A DNA stretch of 14,542 bases, from the NCBI GenBank assembly GCA_964638815.1, contig CAZXBB010000451.1, positions 1 to 14,542 of the forward strand, written 5' to 3'. Position numbers and translations under genes: made by a program. The notes under the pieces are model-generated. The model searched no databases and was not told the origin of the DNA. It saw nothing but the letters and a program-made list of their open reading frames with translations. This document shows positions 1 through 6,302 of the stretch, in pieces (position 1 is the stretch's first letter; each line of letters begins with the position of its first letter). Origin of the DNA: CAZXBB01 sp964638815 (lineage in GTDB: Bacteria > Planctomycetota > Phycisphaerae > Phycisphaerales > SM1A02).

Positions 1-1436
1 CTGGTCCGGTCCTTCATCCGGCCCTTCATCCGGCCGTTCACCGGATGCGGTTTGCGGTGGCTGTCCATCGTCTCGCCCGGGCACGTGCCCCAGCGCACCA
101 GCAGCGAGAGCAGGTCGTGGAAGTCGACGCGTCCGTTGCCGTCGAGGTCCTCGTGGCAGCCCTCGCAGGGACCCCACGCGGCGATGAGCATCGCGAGGTC
201 GCGGCCGCCGACCCAGCCGTTGCCGTCGATGTCGCCGACGCACGTGTCCGTCTCGGCCGGCTGGAGCTCGTGGGCGCCCAGGTCGATCAGCGGCGCCTCG
301 CCGTCGCCGGTGTCGGCCGTGGCGGGATCGTCGCGGAATCGCACCTCGCCACCGGCGTCGTAAGACGCCGGCTCGTCGAAGTCGCCGTCGCCGTCGAGGT
401 CGGCCACGTCGGCGCCCGCGTCCGCGTTGCGCCCGGCATCGATCGCCGGCGAGCCCGACGCGAGCCGCAGGTCGTCGTCGGCCGTCCCCGCGACGCCGTC
501 CGCGCCGCTCGCGTCGGCGAAGCCGGGGTCGGCATCGATGTTGCCCCCACCGTCGGCGCCGAGCGCGAGGTCCCACGCCTTGCTGCCGCCCGAACCGGCG
601 ATGTCGCAGTGACGCACCAGCGGCGCGCTGCCGGAGCGATTGTCGATCTCGGCCCCCGCCGTGTGCCCGACGTTGCCCCAGAGCACGCAGTTCGCCAGGA
701 GCGGATCGCTGCCCTCGTTCGAGAGCGCACCGCCGCGGTCGGCGCTGTTGGCGGCGAACGTGCAGCCGACGATCGTGGCGTCGCTGCCGTTGAAGTTGTC
801 GATCGCGCCGCCGTAGCTGAACGCGTCGTTGCCGGTGAACACGCATCCGCTGACGAGCGGCGTGCCCAGGATGTTCGCGATGCCCGCTCCGTAGAACGAG
901 GCCCCGCCGATGAACACGCAGTTCACGATCGCCGGCGCGCCGTCGAGCACGAAGATCCCCGCGCCGTCGAACGTAGCGAGGTTCTCGACGAAGCGGCACG
1001 CGGCGACCGTCGGGCTCGCGCCCTCGATGTACATGCCGCCGCCGCTGTCGGCCTGGCCGCCGACGATGGTCAGCCCGGCGATGATCGTGTCCCGGCCCTC
1101 GCCGCTCGCGCAGGTGATCACGCTGCCGCCGCCCTCGCCGTCGAGGATCGTCGCGCTCACGATGTCCGCCTTCAGCGGATCGATGCTGCGCAACGTGAGC
1201 GCGCGTCCGCGAAGGTCGATGCGCTCCCGGTGGACGCCGGGGGCGAGGACGAGATGGTCGCCGTCCTCGGTGCCGGGATCGTCGATCACGGCCTGTATCG
1301 ATTCGCCGGGGGCGATCTCGATGATCGCGGCGGCCCCGGCGGGGGCCGCGATCACCCATGCGCCGAGCAGCAGCGCCGCCGGCAGGGGGCAACAGGACGA
1401 ACGGGGTCTCGTGAGCGCGGTGGTCCAATCGGCCAT
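1..1436 (-). CDS. Secreted parallel beta-helix protein with dockerin-like C-terminus (partial)
   Basis: The frame is open from ATG at 1436 to the window edge with no stop (478 residues seen), so the 3' end is missing. Residues 1-38 look like a signal peptide: arginines at 10 and 12, a hydrophobic core (LPAALLLGAWVIAAPAG) and small residues at the likely cut. Residues about 45-340 hold repeated short strands of the type SPTVAACRF, APAIVNCVF and TPLVSGCVF, as in right-handed beta-helix/PMP-like surface proteins. They are followed by GTADDDLRLASGSPAIDAG, common at the end of such domains. Residues about 400-450 contain two calcium-loop repeats (GDIDGNGWVGGRDL..., then EDLDGNGRVDFHDL...), each ending in WG.C, the dockerin-like tail common in Phycisphaerae. 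It is probably exported and attached to or displayed on the envelope. Substrate and activity are unknown; no catalytic residues are evident. It lies downstream of mdh on the same strand but behind a hairpin array, so it probably has its own promoter. Confidence 0.85.
   Translation of the reverse strand, partial: MADWTTALTRPRSSCCPLPAALLLGAWVIAAPAGAAAIIEIAPGESIQAVIDDPGTEDGDHLVLAPGVHRERIDLRGRALTLRSIDPLKADIVSATILDGEGGGSVITCASGEGRDTIIAGLTIVGGQADSGGGMYIEGASPTVAACRFVENLATFDGAGIFVLDGAPAIVNCVFIGGASFYGAGIANILGTPLVSGCVFTGNDAFSYGGAIDNFNGSDATIVGCTFAANSADRGGALSNEGSDPLLANCVLWGNVGHTAGAEIDNRSGSAPLVRHCDIAGSGGSKAWDLALGADGGGNIDADPGFADASGADGVAGTADDDLRLASGSPAIDAGRNADAGADVADLDGDGDFDEPASYDAGGEVRFRDDPATADTGDGEAPLIDLGAHELQPAETDTCVGDIDGNGWVGGRDLAMLIAAWGPCEGCHEDLDGNGRVDFHDLLSLLVRWGTCPGETMDSHRKPHPVNGRMKGRMKDRT
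11..46. repeat. 12-bp tandem repeat, three units, in the beta-helix gene
   Basis: The unit CCTTCATCCGGC occurs exactly at 11-22 and 23-34, with a diverged third unit at 35-46. On the minus strand it encodes the basic tail NGRMKGRMKDR just after the second dockerin-like loop. Confidence 0.7.
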
Positions 1437-1486
1437 GGGTGAACCGTCTCCCTCACCTCCGGACCCCTGCCGTCGATTGGAAAATA
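1437..1486 (-). promoter_or_regulatory. Possible promoter and SD-like leader of the beta-helix gene
   Basis: On the minus strand a TATTTT hexamer (plus 1481-1486) precedes a purine-rich leader with GGAGG and GAGGGAG before the ATG at 1436. No convincing -35 is seen, and the SD-like purines lie somewhat far from the start. The rest of the gap up to 1578 shows nothing I recognise. Confidence 0.3.
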
Positions 1487-1578
1487 CGAACTCGGACGGA
1501 CGCGGGAGAGATCGATCGCGCAACTCGCCGCCGCGAGCGAGAAGCCATGCGGTCTGTCGCGTCTGCGTCAGGATCGAC

Positions 1579-1843
1579 GCCGTCGTTCCATGGGTGGTCC
1601 CGTGTGCGCCGGTCCTTGGCTCGGCAAGGGCCGGGTGGGGTAAGAACGTCCAGAAGCCGTCGTTCCATGGGTGACCCACCCGGCCCTGTCAGAGCACAGG
1701 ACCGGGGCACACTTCGATGAGGGCAAAAGGATGTCCGGTGTGCCCCGGTCCTTGGCTCGGCAAGGGCCGGGTGGGCAACGAACGTCGGAAGCCGTCGTTC
1801 CATCCGGTACACCACCCGGCCCTGTCAGAGCACAGGGCCGGGC
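1579..1843. repeat. Array of four alternating inverted palindromic units (REP/BIME-like)
   Basis: Two related hairpin units alternate in opposite orientation: A1 (1602-1639), B1 (1675-1712), A2 (1738-1775) and B2 (1812-1843). A1 and A2 match over 38 bp with one difference, and A and B units are near reverse complements of each other. Each unit is itself a hairpin. The A stem is CCGGTCCTTG/CAAGGGCCGG around GCTCGG (1609-1634, 1745-1770). The B stem is CCCGGCCCTGT/ACAGG(G/A)CCGGG around CAGAGC (1679-1706, 1815-1842). A further box, CGTCGTTCCAT, occurs at 1581, 1658 and about 1793. The A+B unit repeats with a period of about 136 bp. This array fills most of the 415-bp gap between mdh and the beta-helix gene. 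It resembles bacterial repetitive extragenic palindromes; the family itself is not one I can name. Confidence 0.85.
1815..1842 (-). terminator. Perfect 11-bp hairpin just downstream of mdh
   Basis: Unit B2 forms an uninterrupted 11-bp GC-rich stem with a 6-nt loop, 9 nt beyond the mdh stop codon. The position suits a transcription terminator or mRNA 3'-end stabiliser. No U-tract follows, so it is not a classical intrinsic terminator. Confidence 0.45.
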
Positions 1844-1851
1844 GCTCGCCG

Positions 1852-2802
1852 TCAGGCGAGCGCAGGGAACGTGTCCCGCACGACCCCCACCAGCTCCTTC
1901 ACCGCCTTGATCGAGTTGTCCATCAGCGCCTTCTCCTCGGCGTTGAGGTCGATCTCCAGCACCTGCTCCACGCCCTCCGCGCCGAGGATGCACGGAACGC
2001 CGACGAAGTAGCCGCCCACTCCGTATTCCGCGTCGCAGTAGGCGGCGCAGGGCAGGATGCGCTTCTTGTCCTTGATGATCGCCTCCGCCATCTGCACCGA
2101 GCCCGACGCCGGTGCGTAGTACGCGCTCGTGCCCATGAGCTTCACGATCTCGCCGCCGCCCATCTTCGCGCGCTCGACGCACGCGTCGATCGTCTTCTGG
2201 TCGAGCAGTTGCGTCACCGGGATGCCGTGGACGGACGAGTAGCGCGGCATCGGCACCATCGTGTCGCCGTGACCGCCGAGCAGCAGCGCCTGGATGTCCT
2301 CGACCGAGCAGCCGATCTCCATCGCGAGGAAGGCGCGGAAGCGGGCGACGTCGAGACAGCCGGCCTGGCCGACGATCTTGTTCGCGGAGAAGCCGCTCGC
2401 CTTCCATGCCGTGTACACCATCGCGTCGAGCGGGTTCGAGACGATGATCATGACGCAGTCGGGCGAATGCTCGGCGACCGTCTCTGCCACGCTCTTGACG
2501 ATCTTCACGTTCGTCGCGATCAGGTCGTCGCGGCTCATTCCCGGCTTGCGCGGGATGCCCGCGGTCACGATGACGACGTCCGAGCCGGCGGTGTCCGCGT
2601 AGTCCGACGTGCCGATCACGTTCGCGTCGAAGCGCTCCATCGGGCTCGCGCAGAAGAGGTCGAGCGCCTTGCCCTTTGCCACACCTTCCCTTTCCGGGAT
2701 GTCCACCAGGACGATGTCGCCGAGCTCCTTCGCCGCGGCCCAGTGGGCGCAGGTCGCGCCGACGTTCCCGGCACCGATGACGCTGATCTTTGCACGTCGC
2801 AT
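1852..2802 (-). CDS. mdh: Malate dehydrogenase (LDH-like type), NAD-dependent
   Basis: It interconverts malate and oxaloacetate with NAD in the TCA cycle, in the cytoplasm. The 316-residue length is normal for the LDH-like bacterial MDH family. The N-terminal Rossmann motif GAGNVG is at residues 10-15, and Asp34 at the end of strand 2 predicts NAD over NADP. The mobile loop AGIPRKPGMSRDDL (81-94) carries two substrate-binding arginines, Arg85 and Arg91; this pattern favours malate over lactate. The catalytic pair is Asp151/Arg154 (GCLDVARF) with His178 (GGHGD). The start at 2802 is supported by GAGGAAAACTC before ATG on the minus strand; longer frames upstream lack family similarity. It is 92 bp downstream of neuC on the same strand and appears to have its own promoter. 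A perfect hairpin follows the stop. Confidence 0.96.
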   Translation of the reverse strand: MRRAKISVIGAGNVGATCAHWAAAKELGDIVLVDIPEREGVAKGKALDLFCASPMERFDANVIGTSDYADTAGSDVVIVTAGIPRKPGMSRDDLIATNVKIVKSVAETVAEHSPDCVMIIVSNPLDAMVYTAWKASGFSANKIVGQAGCLDVARFRAFLAMEIGCSVEDIQALLLGGHGDTMVPMPRYSSVHGIPVTQLLDQKTIDACVERAKMGGGEIVKLMGTSAYYAPASGSVQMAEAIIKDKKRILPCAAYCDAEYGVGGYFVGVPCILGAEGVEQVLEIDLNAEEKALMDNSIKAVKELVGVVRDTFPALA

Positions 2803-2869
2803 GAGTTTTCCTCGTGTAGGAGATGTCGGTCGAAGGTCGCCATGGTACGGCCCCGGGCGCTCATGGCAA
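2803..2869 (-). promoter_or_regulatory. mdh promoter and Shine-Dalgarno
   Basis: On the minus strand TTGCCA (plus 2864-2869) and TACCAT (plus 2842-2847) are separated by 16 nt, a good match to a housekeeping sigma promoter. The expected start would give a leader of about 30 nt, which contains GAGGA (SD) 7 nt before ATG. It would let mdh be transcribed independently of neuC. Confidence 0.55.
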
Positions 2870-2894
2870 TGGGCTTGATTCCCGGGGATGCGGG

Positions 2895-4073
2895 TCAGCT
2901 CGCCGACGCCGCCTCGAGCGGCATCGCGCGTTTGTGCAGCAGCCGCGCGCCGAGGGGGACCGTGCCGAGGATCTCCGCGATCCGCTCCCCCGCCCGCCCG
3001 TCGCCGTACGGATTGGTCATCCCGTCGAGGCCCGCGCGAAAGTCCGGATCGAGGCCGGTCGCCACGGCCGCGCGGATTGCCTCTTCGCCGGGCTCGACGT
3101 CGATGACATTCGCGGCCCGCTCGCGCCCCTCCTGCCGCCGCCCGATGTTGACCGTCGGCAACGCGAGCGACGGCGTCTCCATGATGCCGCTGCTCGAGTT
3201 GCCGCAGAGCAGCGCCGCGTGCCGCAGCAGGCTCCAGTAGGTCAGGTGGTCGAGGTTGACGAAGAGGCGGGCGTCCGGCCGCTCCGCGCAGAACGCCTCG
3301 GCCCGCCGGATGAGGTCGCGGCTGCCGGCGTCGGCGTTGGGGAAGCAGTACACGATGGGTCGCCGGTCTTCGTCCGCAATCGCCGCGAGCGCGGCGAAGA
3401 CGGCGTCGGCCTCGCGCACGGTGTCTCGCTCGAGCGTGACCGGGTGGTAGGCGACGACGATCGTCGGGCGCGAGAGGTCGATCCCGAGACGGCGCTCGAC
3501 CTCGGCGCGACTCGACAGGGCCGACCGTCGAAGGTGATCGAGCGACGGCGCCCCCACCCGGTGCACGCGCCACGGCTCCTCGCCCATCGCGACGACGCGG
3601 TCGTGCGCCGCCCGCGTCGGCGTCAGGTGAACGTGGCTCATCATCGTGAGCGCGTTGCGCACCGCGTGATCGATCGCGCCCTCGCTCACCTCACCGCCCT
3701 CGATGTGCGCGATCGGGATGCGCAGCGCGAGGGCGGCCGACGCGGGGGCGAGCATCTCGTAGCGGTCGGCGATGAGCAGCAGGAGATCGGGCCGGCGACG
3801 GGCGAGCACATCCGCGAACGACACGGTGGCGAGCCCGATCGTCTTCGCCATCCCCACGTCGGTATCTGAGCTGAGCAGGCACTCGATACGCTCGGCGATC
3901 GGGAACCCGTCCCGCTCGATCTCGCGCACCGTGAGGCCGAACTCAGGGGCGAGGTGGGCGCCGGTGACAAGCAGGCTCAGATCGACGTCGGCGCGCGCGC
4001 GCAACTCGTGCAGCGGCCAGTAGAGATGTCCGTAGTCGGCGCGGGAGGAGGTGACGACAGCGATGGTGCGCAT
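2895..4073 (-). CDS. neuC: UDP-N-acetylglucosamine 2-epimerase (hydrolysing), NeuC-type
   Basis: Family members hydrolyse UDP-GlcNAc (or a related UDP-sugar) with epimerisation, giving a free 2-epimer such as ManNAc for sialic, legionaminic or related nonulosonate synthesis. The 392-residue protein is of usual length, with two Rossmann-like halves (GT-B fold). Visible family motifs are SSRADYGHLYW (9-19), ADRYEML (102-108, usually GDR.E), HIEGGEVSEGAID (123-135), SHVHLT (146-151), VGAPSLDHL (173-181), GNSSSGIMETPS (291-302) and NPYGDGRAGERI (354-365). ATG 4073 is chosen because family similarity begins there. The same frame runs further upstream only as Arg/Gly/Val repeats through the hexanucleotide array. 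No neuB, neuA or glycosyltransferase is in the window, so the product's fate is unknown. A non-hydrolysing WecB-type epimerase is less likely given the SRADYG start. Confidence 0.88.
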   Translation of the reverse strand: MRTIAVVTSSRADYGHLYWPLHELRARADVDLSLLVTGAHLAPEFGLTVREIERDGFPIAERIECLLSSDTDVGMAKTIGLATVSFADVLARRRPDLLLLIADRYEMLAPASAALALRIPIAHIEGGEVSEGAIDHAVRNALTMMSHVHLTPTRAAHDRVVAMGEEPWRVHRVGAPSLDHLRRSALSSRAEVERRLGIDLSRPTIVVAYHPVTLERDTVREADAVFAALAAIADEDRRPIVYCFPNADAGSRDLIRRAEAFCAERPDARLFVNLDHLTYWSLLRHAALLCGNSSSGIMETPSLALPTVNIGRRQEGRERAANVIDVEPGEEAIRAAVATGLDPDFRAGLDGMTNPYGDGRAGERIAEILGTVPLGARLLHKRAMPLEAASAS

Positions 4074-4082
4074 GCGGTTGGG

Positions 4083-4088
4083 ATGATA
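4083..4088 (-). promoter_or_regulatory. -10 element of neuC, leaderless type
   Basis: TATCAT on the minus strand ends 9 nt before the ATG at 4073. No Shine-Dalgarno lies between, so transcription would start at or just before the start codon. No -35 box is recognisable. Confidence 0.55.
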
Positions 4089-4118
4089 GGGCCGCGGTGC
4101 GGGTGCGCGTGGGCGGGC

Positions 4119-4216
<98 letters not shown>

Positions 4217-4243
4217 GATCGCCGCACACGCACCAGACCGCCG

Positions 4244-4249
4244 TATCAT
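4244..4249 (+). promoter_or_regulatory. -10 element of ycaQ-like gene, leaderless type
   Basis: TATCAT ends 6 nt before ATG 4256 with no Shine-Dalgarno between. It is the mirror partner of the neuC element at 4083-4088. No -35 box is evident. Confidence 0.55.
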
Positions 4250-4255
4250 GCTCCC

Positions 4256-5476
4256 ATGCCGCGCGCCCCCGACACCATCCCGGCCCCGACCGCGCGTCGT
4301 CTGCTCATGGGCGGGCAGGGTCTCCTCGCCGATCCCGCGCGTCCGGCCACGCCCGCTGCCGTGCACGGGCAGATCGAGGCGATGGGGTTCGTGCAGGTGG
4401 ACACGATCAACATCGTCGAACGCGCACATCACACCATCTTGCGCACCCGCTTCGACCACTACGAGCCGCACCTGCTGCACGGGCTGCTGGAGCGTGACCG
4501 GAAGCTCTTCGAGCACTGGACGCACGACGCGTCCGTCATCCCGGTGTGCTGGTTTCACTGCTGGCGCGTGCGATTCGATCGGTACGACCGCAACGGTCTG
4601 CGCTCGAACCCCTGGTGGGCGCGGCGGATGGGCGGCGACCCCCGGCCCGTCATCGATCACGTGCTCGAGCGCATCGAGAGCGAAGGCCCCCTCATGAGCC
4701 GCGACTTCGAGCACCAGCGTCCGGAGGGCGAGAACGGCGCGTGGTGGGCGTGGAAGCCGCAGAAGGCCGCGCTCGAGTTTCTCTGGCGGTGCGGGCGGCT
4801 CTCGGTGGCACGACGCGAGAACTTCCACAAGGTGTACGACCTGACCGAGCGCGTGTTCCCGGCGCTCAACGACCGCCCCGCGCCCGCTCCGGAGGAGCAC
4901 GTGGACTGGGCATGCCGCGCGGCGCTCGAGCGTCTCGGCGCCGCGACGCCGGGCGAGCTGGCGGCGTTCTTCGGCTCGATCTCCCGCGTGGACGCCGGCA
5001 GGTGGTGCCGCACCGCGCTCGCCCGCGGCGACGTCGTCGAGGTCCACGTCGCGCCGCATCCGGACGCGGGGAACGCGAAGGTCCGTACTTCGGTGGCGTT
5101 CCCGGACTGGTCCCGGCGCGCCGCGCGTCTGCCGGATCCGCCGGACCGCCTGCGTTTGCTCAGCCCCTTCGACCCGCTCATCCGCGACCGTGACCGGGCG
5201 GAGCGCCTCTTCGGATTCAGGTACCGCTTCGAGGCGTTCGTCCCGGCCGCCAGGCGAACGCACGGCTACTACGTGCTGCCCATCCTCGAGGGCGATCGGC
5301 TCGTGGGTCGCCTCGACCCCAGGCTCGACCGTCACCGGGGGCTGCTGGAGGTGCAGGGTCTGTGGTGGGAGCCGAAGGTCCGCCCGACCCGGGCCCGCCG
5401 CGCCGCGCTCGAGGATGAGATCGCGCATTTCGGCGCCGCGATCGGGGCCGCGGAATACGAGCTGCCTGCCGGGTGA
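4256..5476 (+). CDS. ycaQ: YcaQ-family winged-helix DNA glycosylase
   Basis: The family (E. coli YcaQ/AlkX, Streptomyces AlkZ; HTH_42 fold of tandem winged helices) removes bulky alkylated purines and unhooks interstrand crosslinks. The 406-residue protein closely matches the E. coli length of about 410. Matching blocks run the full length: GFVQVDTINIVERAHH (44-59), FEHWTHDAS (85-93), GPLMSRDFEH (144-153), WWAWKPQKAALE (163-174), RRENFHKVYDLTERV (186-200), LSPFDPLIRDRDRAERLFGF (302-321) and GYYVLPILEGDRLVGRLD (337-354). Gln47 and Asp49 form the QxD catalytic motif. ATG 4256 is chosen because similarity starts there and a -10 element sits immediately upstream; the open frame extending back to 4097 is only hexanucleotide repeat. 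It is divergent from neuC and followed, after 188 bp, by gmk. The exact lesion spectrum cannot be read from sequence. Confidence 0.92.
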   Translation: MPRAPDTIPAPTARRLLMGGQGLLADPARPATPAAVHGQIEAMGFVQVDTINIVERAHHTILRTRFDHYEPHLLHGLLERDRKLFEHWTHDASVIPVCWFHCWRVRFDRYDRNGLRSNPWWARRMGGDPRPVIDHVLERIESEGPLMSRDFEHQRPEGENGAWWAWKPQKAALEFLWRCGRLSVARRENFHKVYDLTERVFPALNDRPAPAPEEHVDWACRAALERLGAATPGELAAFFGSISRVDAGRWCRTALARGDVVEVHVAPHPDAGNAKVRTSVAFPDWSRRAARLPDPPDRLRLLSPFDPLIRDRDRAERLFGFRYRFEAFVPAARRTHGYYVLPILEGDRLVGRLDPRLDRHRGLLEVQGLWWEPKVRPTRARRAALEDEIAHFGAAIGAAEYELPAG

Positions 5477-5511
5477 TCGCCCCGGGTCGTCGCCACGCGG
5501 GCGTCACCACA

Positions 5512-5550
5512 CGGATCGCCGCACCGGATCGCCGCACCGGATCGCCGGTC
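5512..5550. repeat. 13-bp tandem repeat, three units
   Basis: CGGATCGCCGCAC occurs exactly at 5512-5524 and 5525-5537; a third unit at 5538-5550 differs only at its last three bases. It lies in the ycaQ-gmk gap. Confidence 0.8.
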
Positions 5551-5561
5551 TCCTCGTGCAC

Positions 5562-5597
5562 CACCGGCGACCGGTGCGGTCGGGGCATCATCCGACC
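5562..5597 (+). terminator. Two adjacent hairpins after ycaQ
   Basis: CACCGG-CGA-CCGGTG (5562-5576) is followed at once by GGTCGG (5578-5583) pairing with CCGACC (5592-5597) over an 8-nt loop. They could end the ycaQ transcript before the gmk promoter. No U-run follows, so termination is a guess. Confidence 0.3.
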
Positions 5598-5651
5598 CGG
5601 GAAGGGGCGGGTCAAGAGCGTTCTTCGACGAACTTCGGCTCTCTTTCATCG

Positions 5652-5657
5652 TACACT
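5652..5657 (+). promoter_or_regulatory. -10 element of gmk, leaderless type
   Basis: TACACT ends 7 nt before the GTG start at 5665. No Shine-Dalgarno is present in the interval, and no clear -35 box is seen. Confidence 0.5.
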
Positions 5658-5664
5658 CCCGAAC

Positions 5665-6282
5665 GTGGCCTCCCAGGACTCAGCCAAGGCAGCGAAACGC
5701 GGCGCGCTCGTCGTCATCTCCGGCCCGTCCGGCGTCGGCAAGACGACCATCGTGCGCGCAGTGAAGGAACGGCTCGGCGGCATGTTCAGCGTCTCGGCCA
5801 CGACGCGTCCGCGCACCGCGCGGGAGCAGGACGGCGTTGACTACTACTTCCTGACCGACGAGCAGTTCCGGGCCATGATCGACGGAGACCAGCTTCTCGA
5901 GCACGCGCAGGTCTTCGGGACGCACTGGTACGGAACGCCGCGCCGGCCCGTCGAGGAGGCGCTCGCCGGCGGGAGGCTCGTGATCCTCGAGATCGACGTG
6001 CAGGGCGCGCTCCAGGTGCGCGACACCGCGCCCGACGCGTACATGATGTTCATCCTTCCGCCCACCGAGAACGCGCTTCTCGCCCGCCTCCGCGGCCGCG
6101 GGCGCGACGACGACGAGGCGATCCAGCGCCGCTTCGGCGAGGCGAAGCGCGAGATCGCCCTCGCGAAGGCGAGCGGCGCGTACGATGCGTTCGTCACGAA
6201 CGACGACCTCGAGCTCGCCCAGTCGGAGGCGTGCCTGCTGATCTCGCAGCGTCTGCGGCAGCCCGAGCGCGCGAAGGGCTGA
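5665..6282 (+). CDS. gmk: Guanylate kinase
   Basis: It phosphorylates GMP to GDP with ATP, an essential cytoplasmic step in guanine nucleotide synthesis and salvage. The 205-residue length is typical. The P-loop GPSGVGKT is at residues 20-27. The GMP-binding block SATTRPRTAREQDGVDYYF spans 44-62, YGTP is at 89-92, and EIDVQGA is at 109-115. The LID region RGRGRDDDEAIQRR follows, with its phosphate-binding arginines. GTG 5665 is preferred over earlier in-frame starts because it gives the usual short N-terminus and sits just after a -10 element. The common bacterial neighbours yicC and rpoZ are absent here; the next gene is the haem-binding propeller protein, 20 bp downstream. Confidence 0.95.
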   Translation: MASQDSAKAAKRGALVVISGPSGVGKTTIVRAVKERLGGMFSVSATTRPRTAREQDGVDYYFLTDEQFRAMIDGDQLLEHAQVFGTHWYGTPRRPVEEALAGGRLVILEIDVQGALQVRDTAPDAYMMFILPPTENALLARLRGRGRDDDEAIQRRFGEAKREIALAKASGAYDAFVTNDDLELAQSEACLLISQRLRQPERAKG

Positions 6283-6287
6283 CTCCC

Positions 6288-6293
6288 TATCAT
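6288..6293 (+). promoter_or_regulatory. -10 element of the haem-protein gene, leaderless type
   Basis: TATCAT begins 6 nt after the gmk stop and ends 9 nt before ATG 6303, filling the 20-bp junction. No Shine-Dalgarno is present, so this gene may be transcribed separately despite its tight spacing to gmk. Confidence 0.5.
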
Positions 6294-6302
6294 CGGGTCC
6301 GG

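Noticed and set aside
45..1442. Long plus-strand open frame opposite the beta-helix gene
   Set aside because: It is an antisense shadow of high-GC coding DNA. Its Arg/Ala/Val-rich translation has no domain, whereas the minus strand shows a signal peptide, beta-helix repeats and dockerin-like loops.
1602..1712. Insertion sequence with 38-bp terminal inverted repeats
   Set aside because: Only about 35 bp lie between the arms, there is no transposase and no clear target-site duplication. A small non-autonomous element remains possible and is covered under the palindromic array.
1602..1843. CRISPR array
   Set aside because: There are too few units, they alternate in orientation, the spacers are themselves repeated, and no cas gene is present.
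5620..5633. LexA-type SOS operator upstream of gmk
   Set aside because: GTTC-N6-GAAC is the wrong arrangement for the GAAC-N4-GTTC and GTTC-N7-GTTC boxes I know, and gmk is not an expected SOS gene.
5473..5664. Longer guanylate kinase starting upstream
   Set aside because: It would translate the 13-bp repeats and hairpins and give about 64 extra residues not found in the family. GTG 5665 fits the usual length.
6231..6302. Earlier start of the haem protein inside gmk
   Set aside because: It would overlap gmk coding sequence and add no recognisable signal. ATG 6303 precedes the transmembrane anchor by a normal distance.
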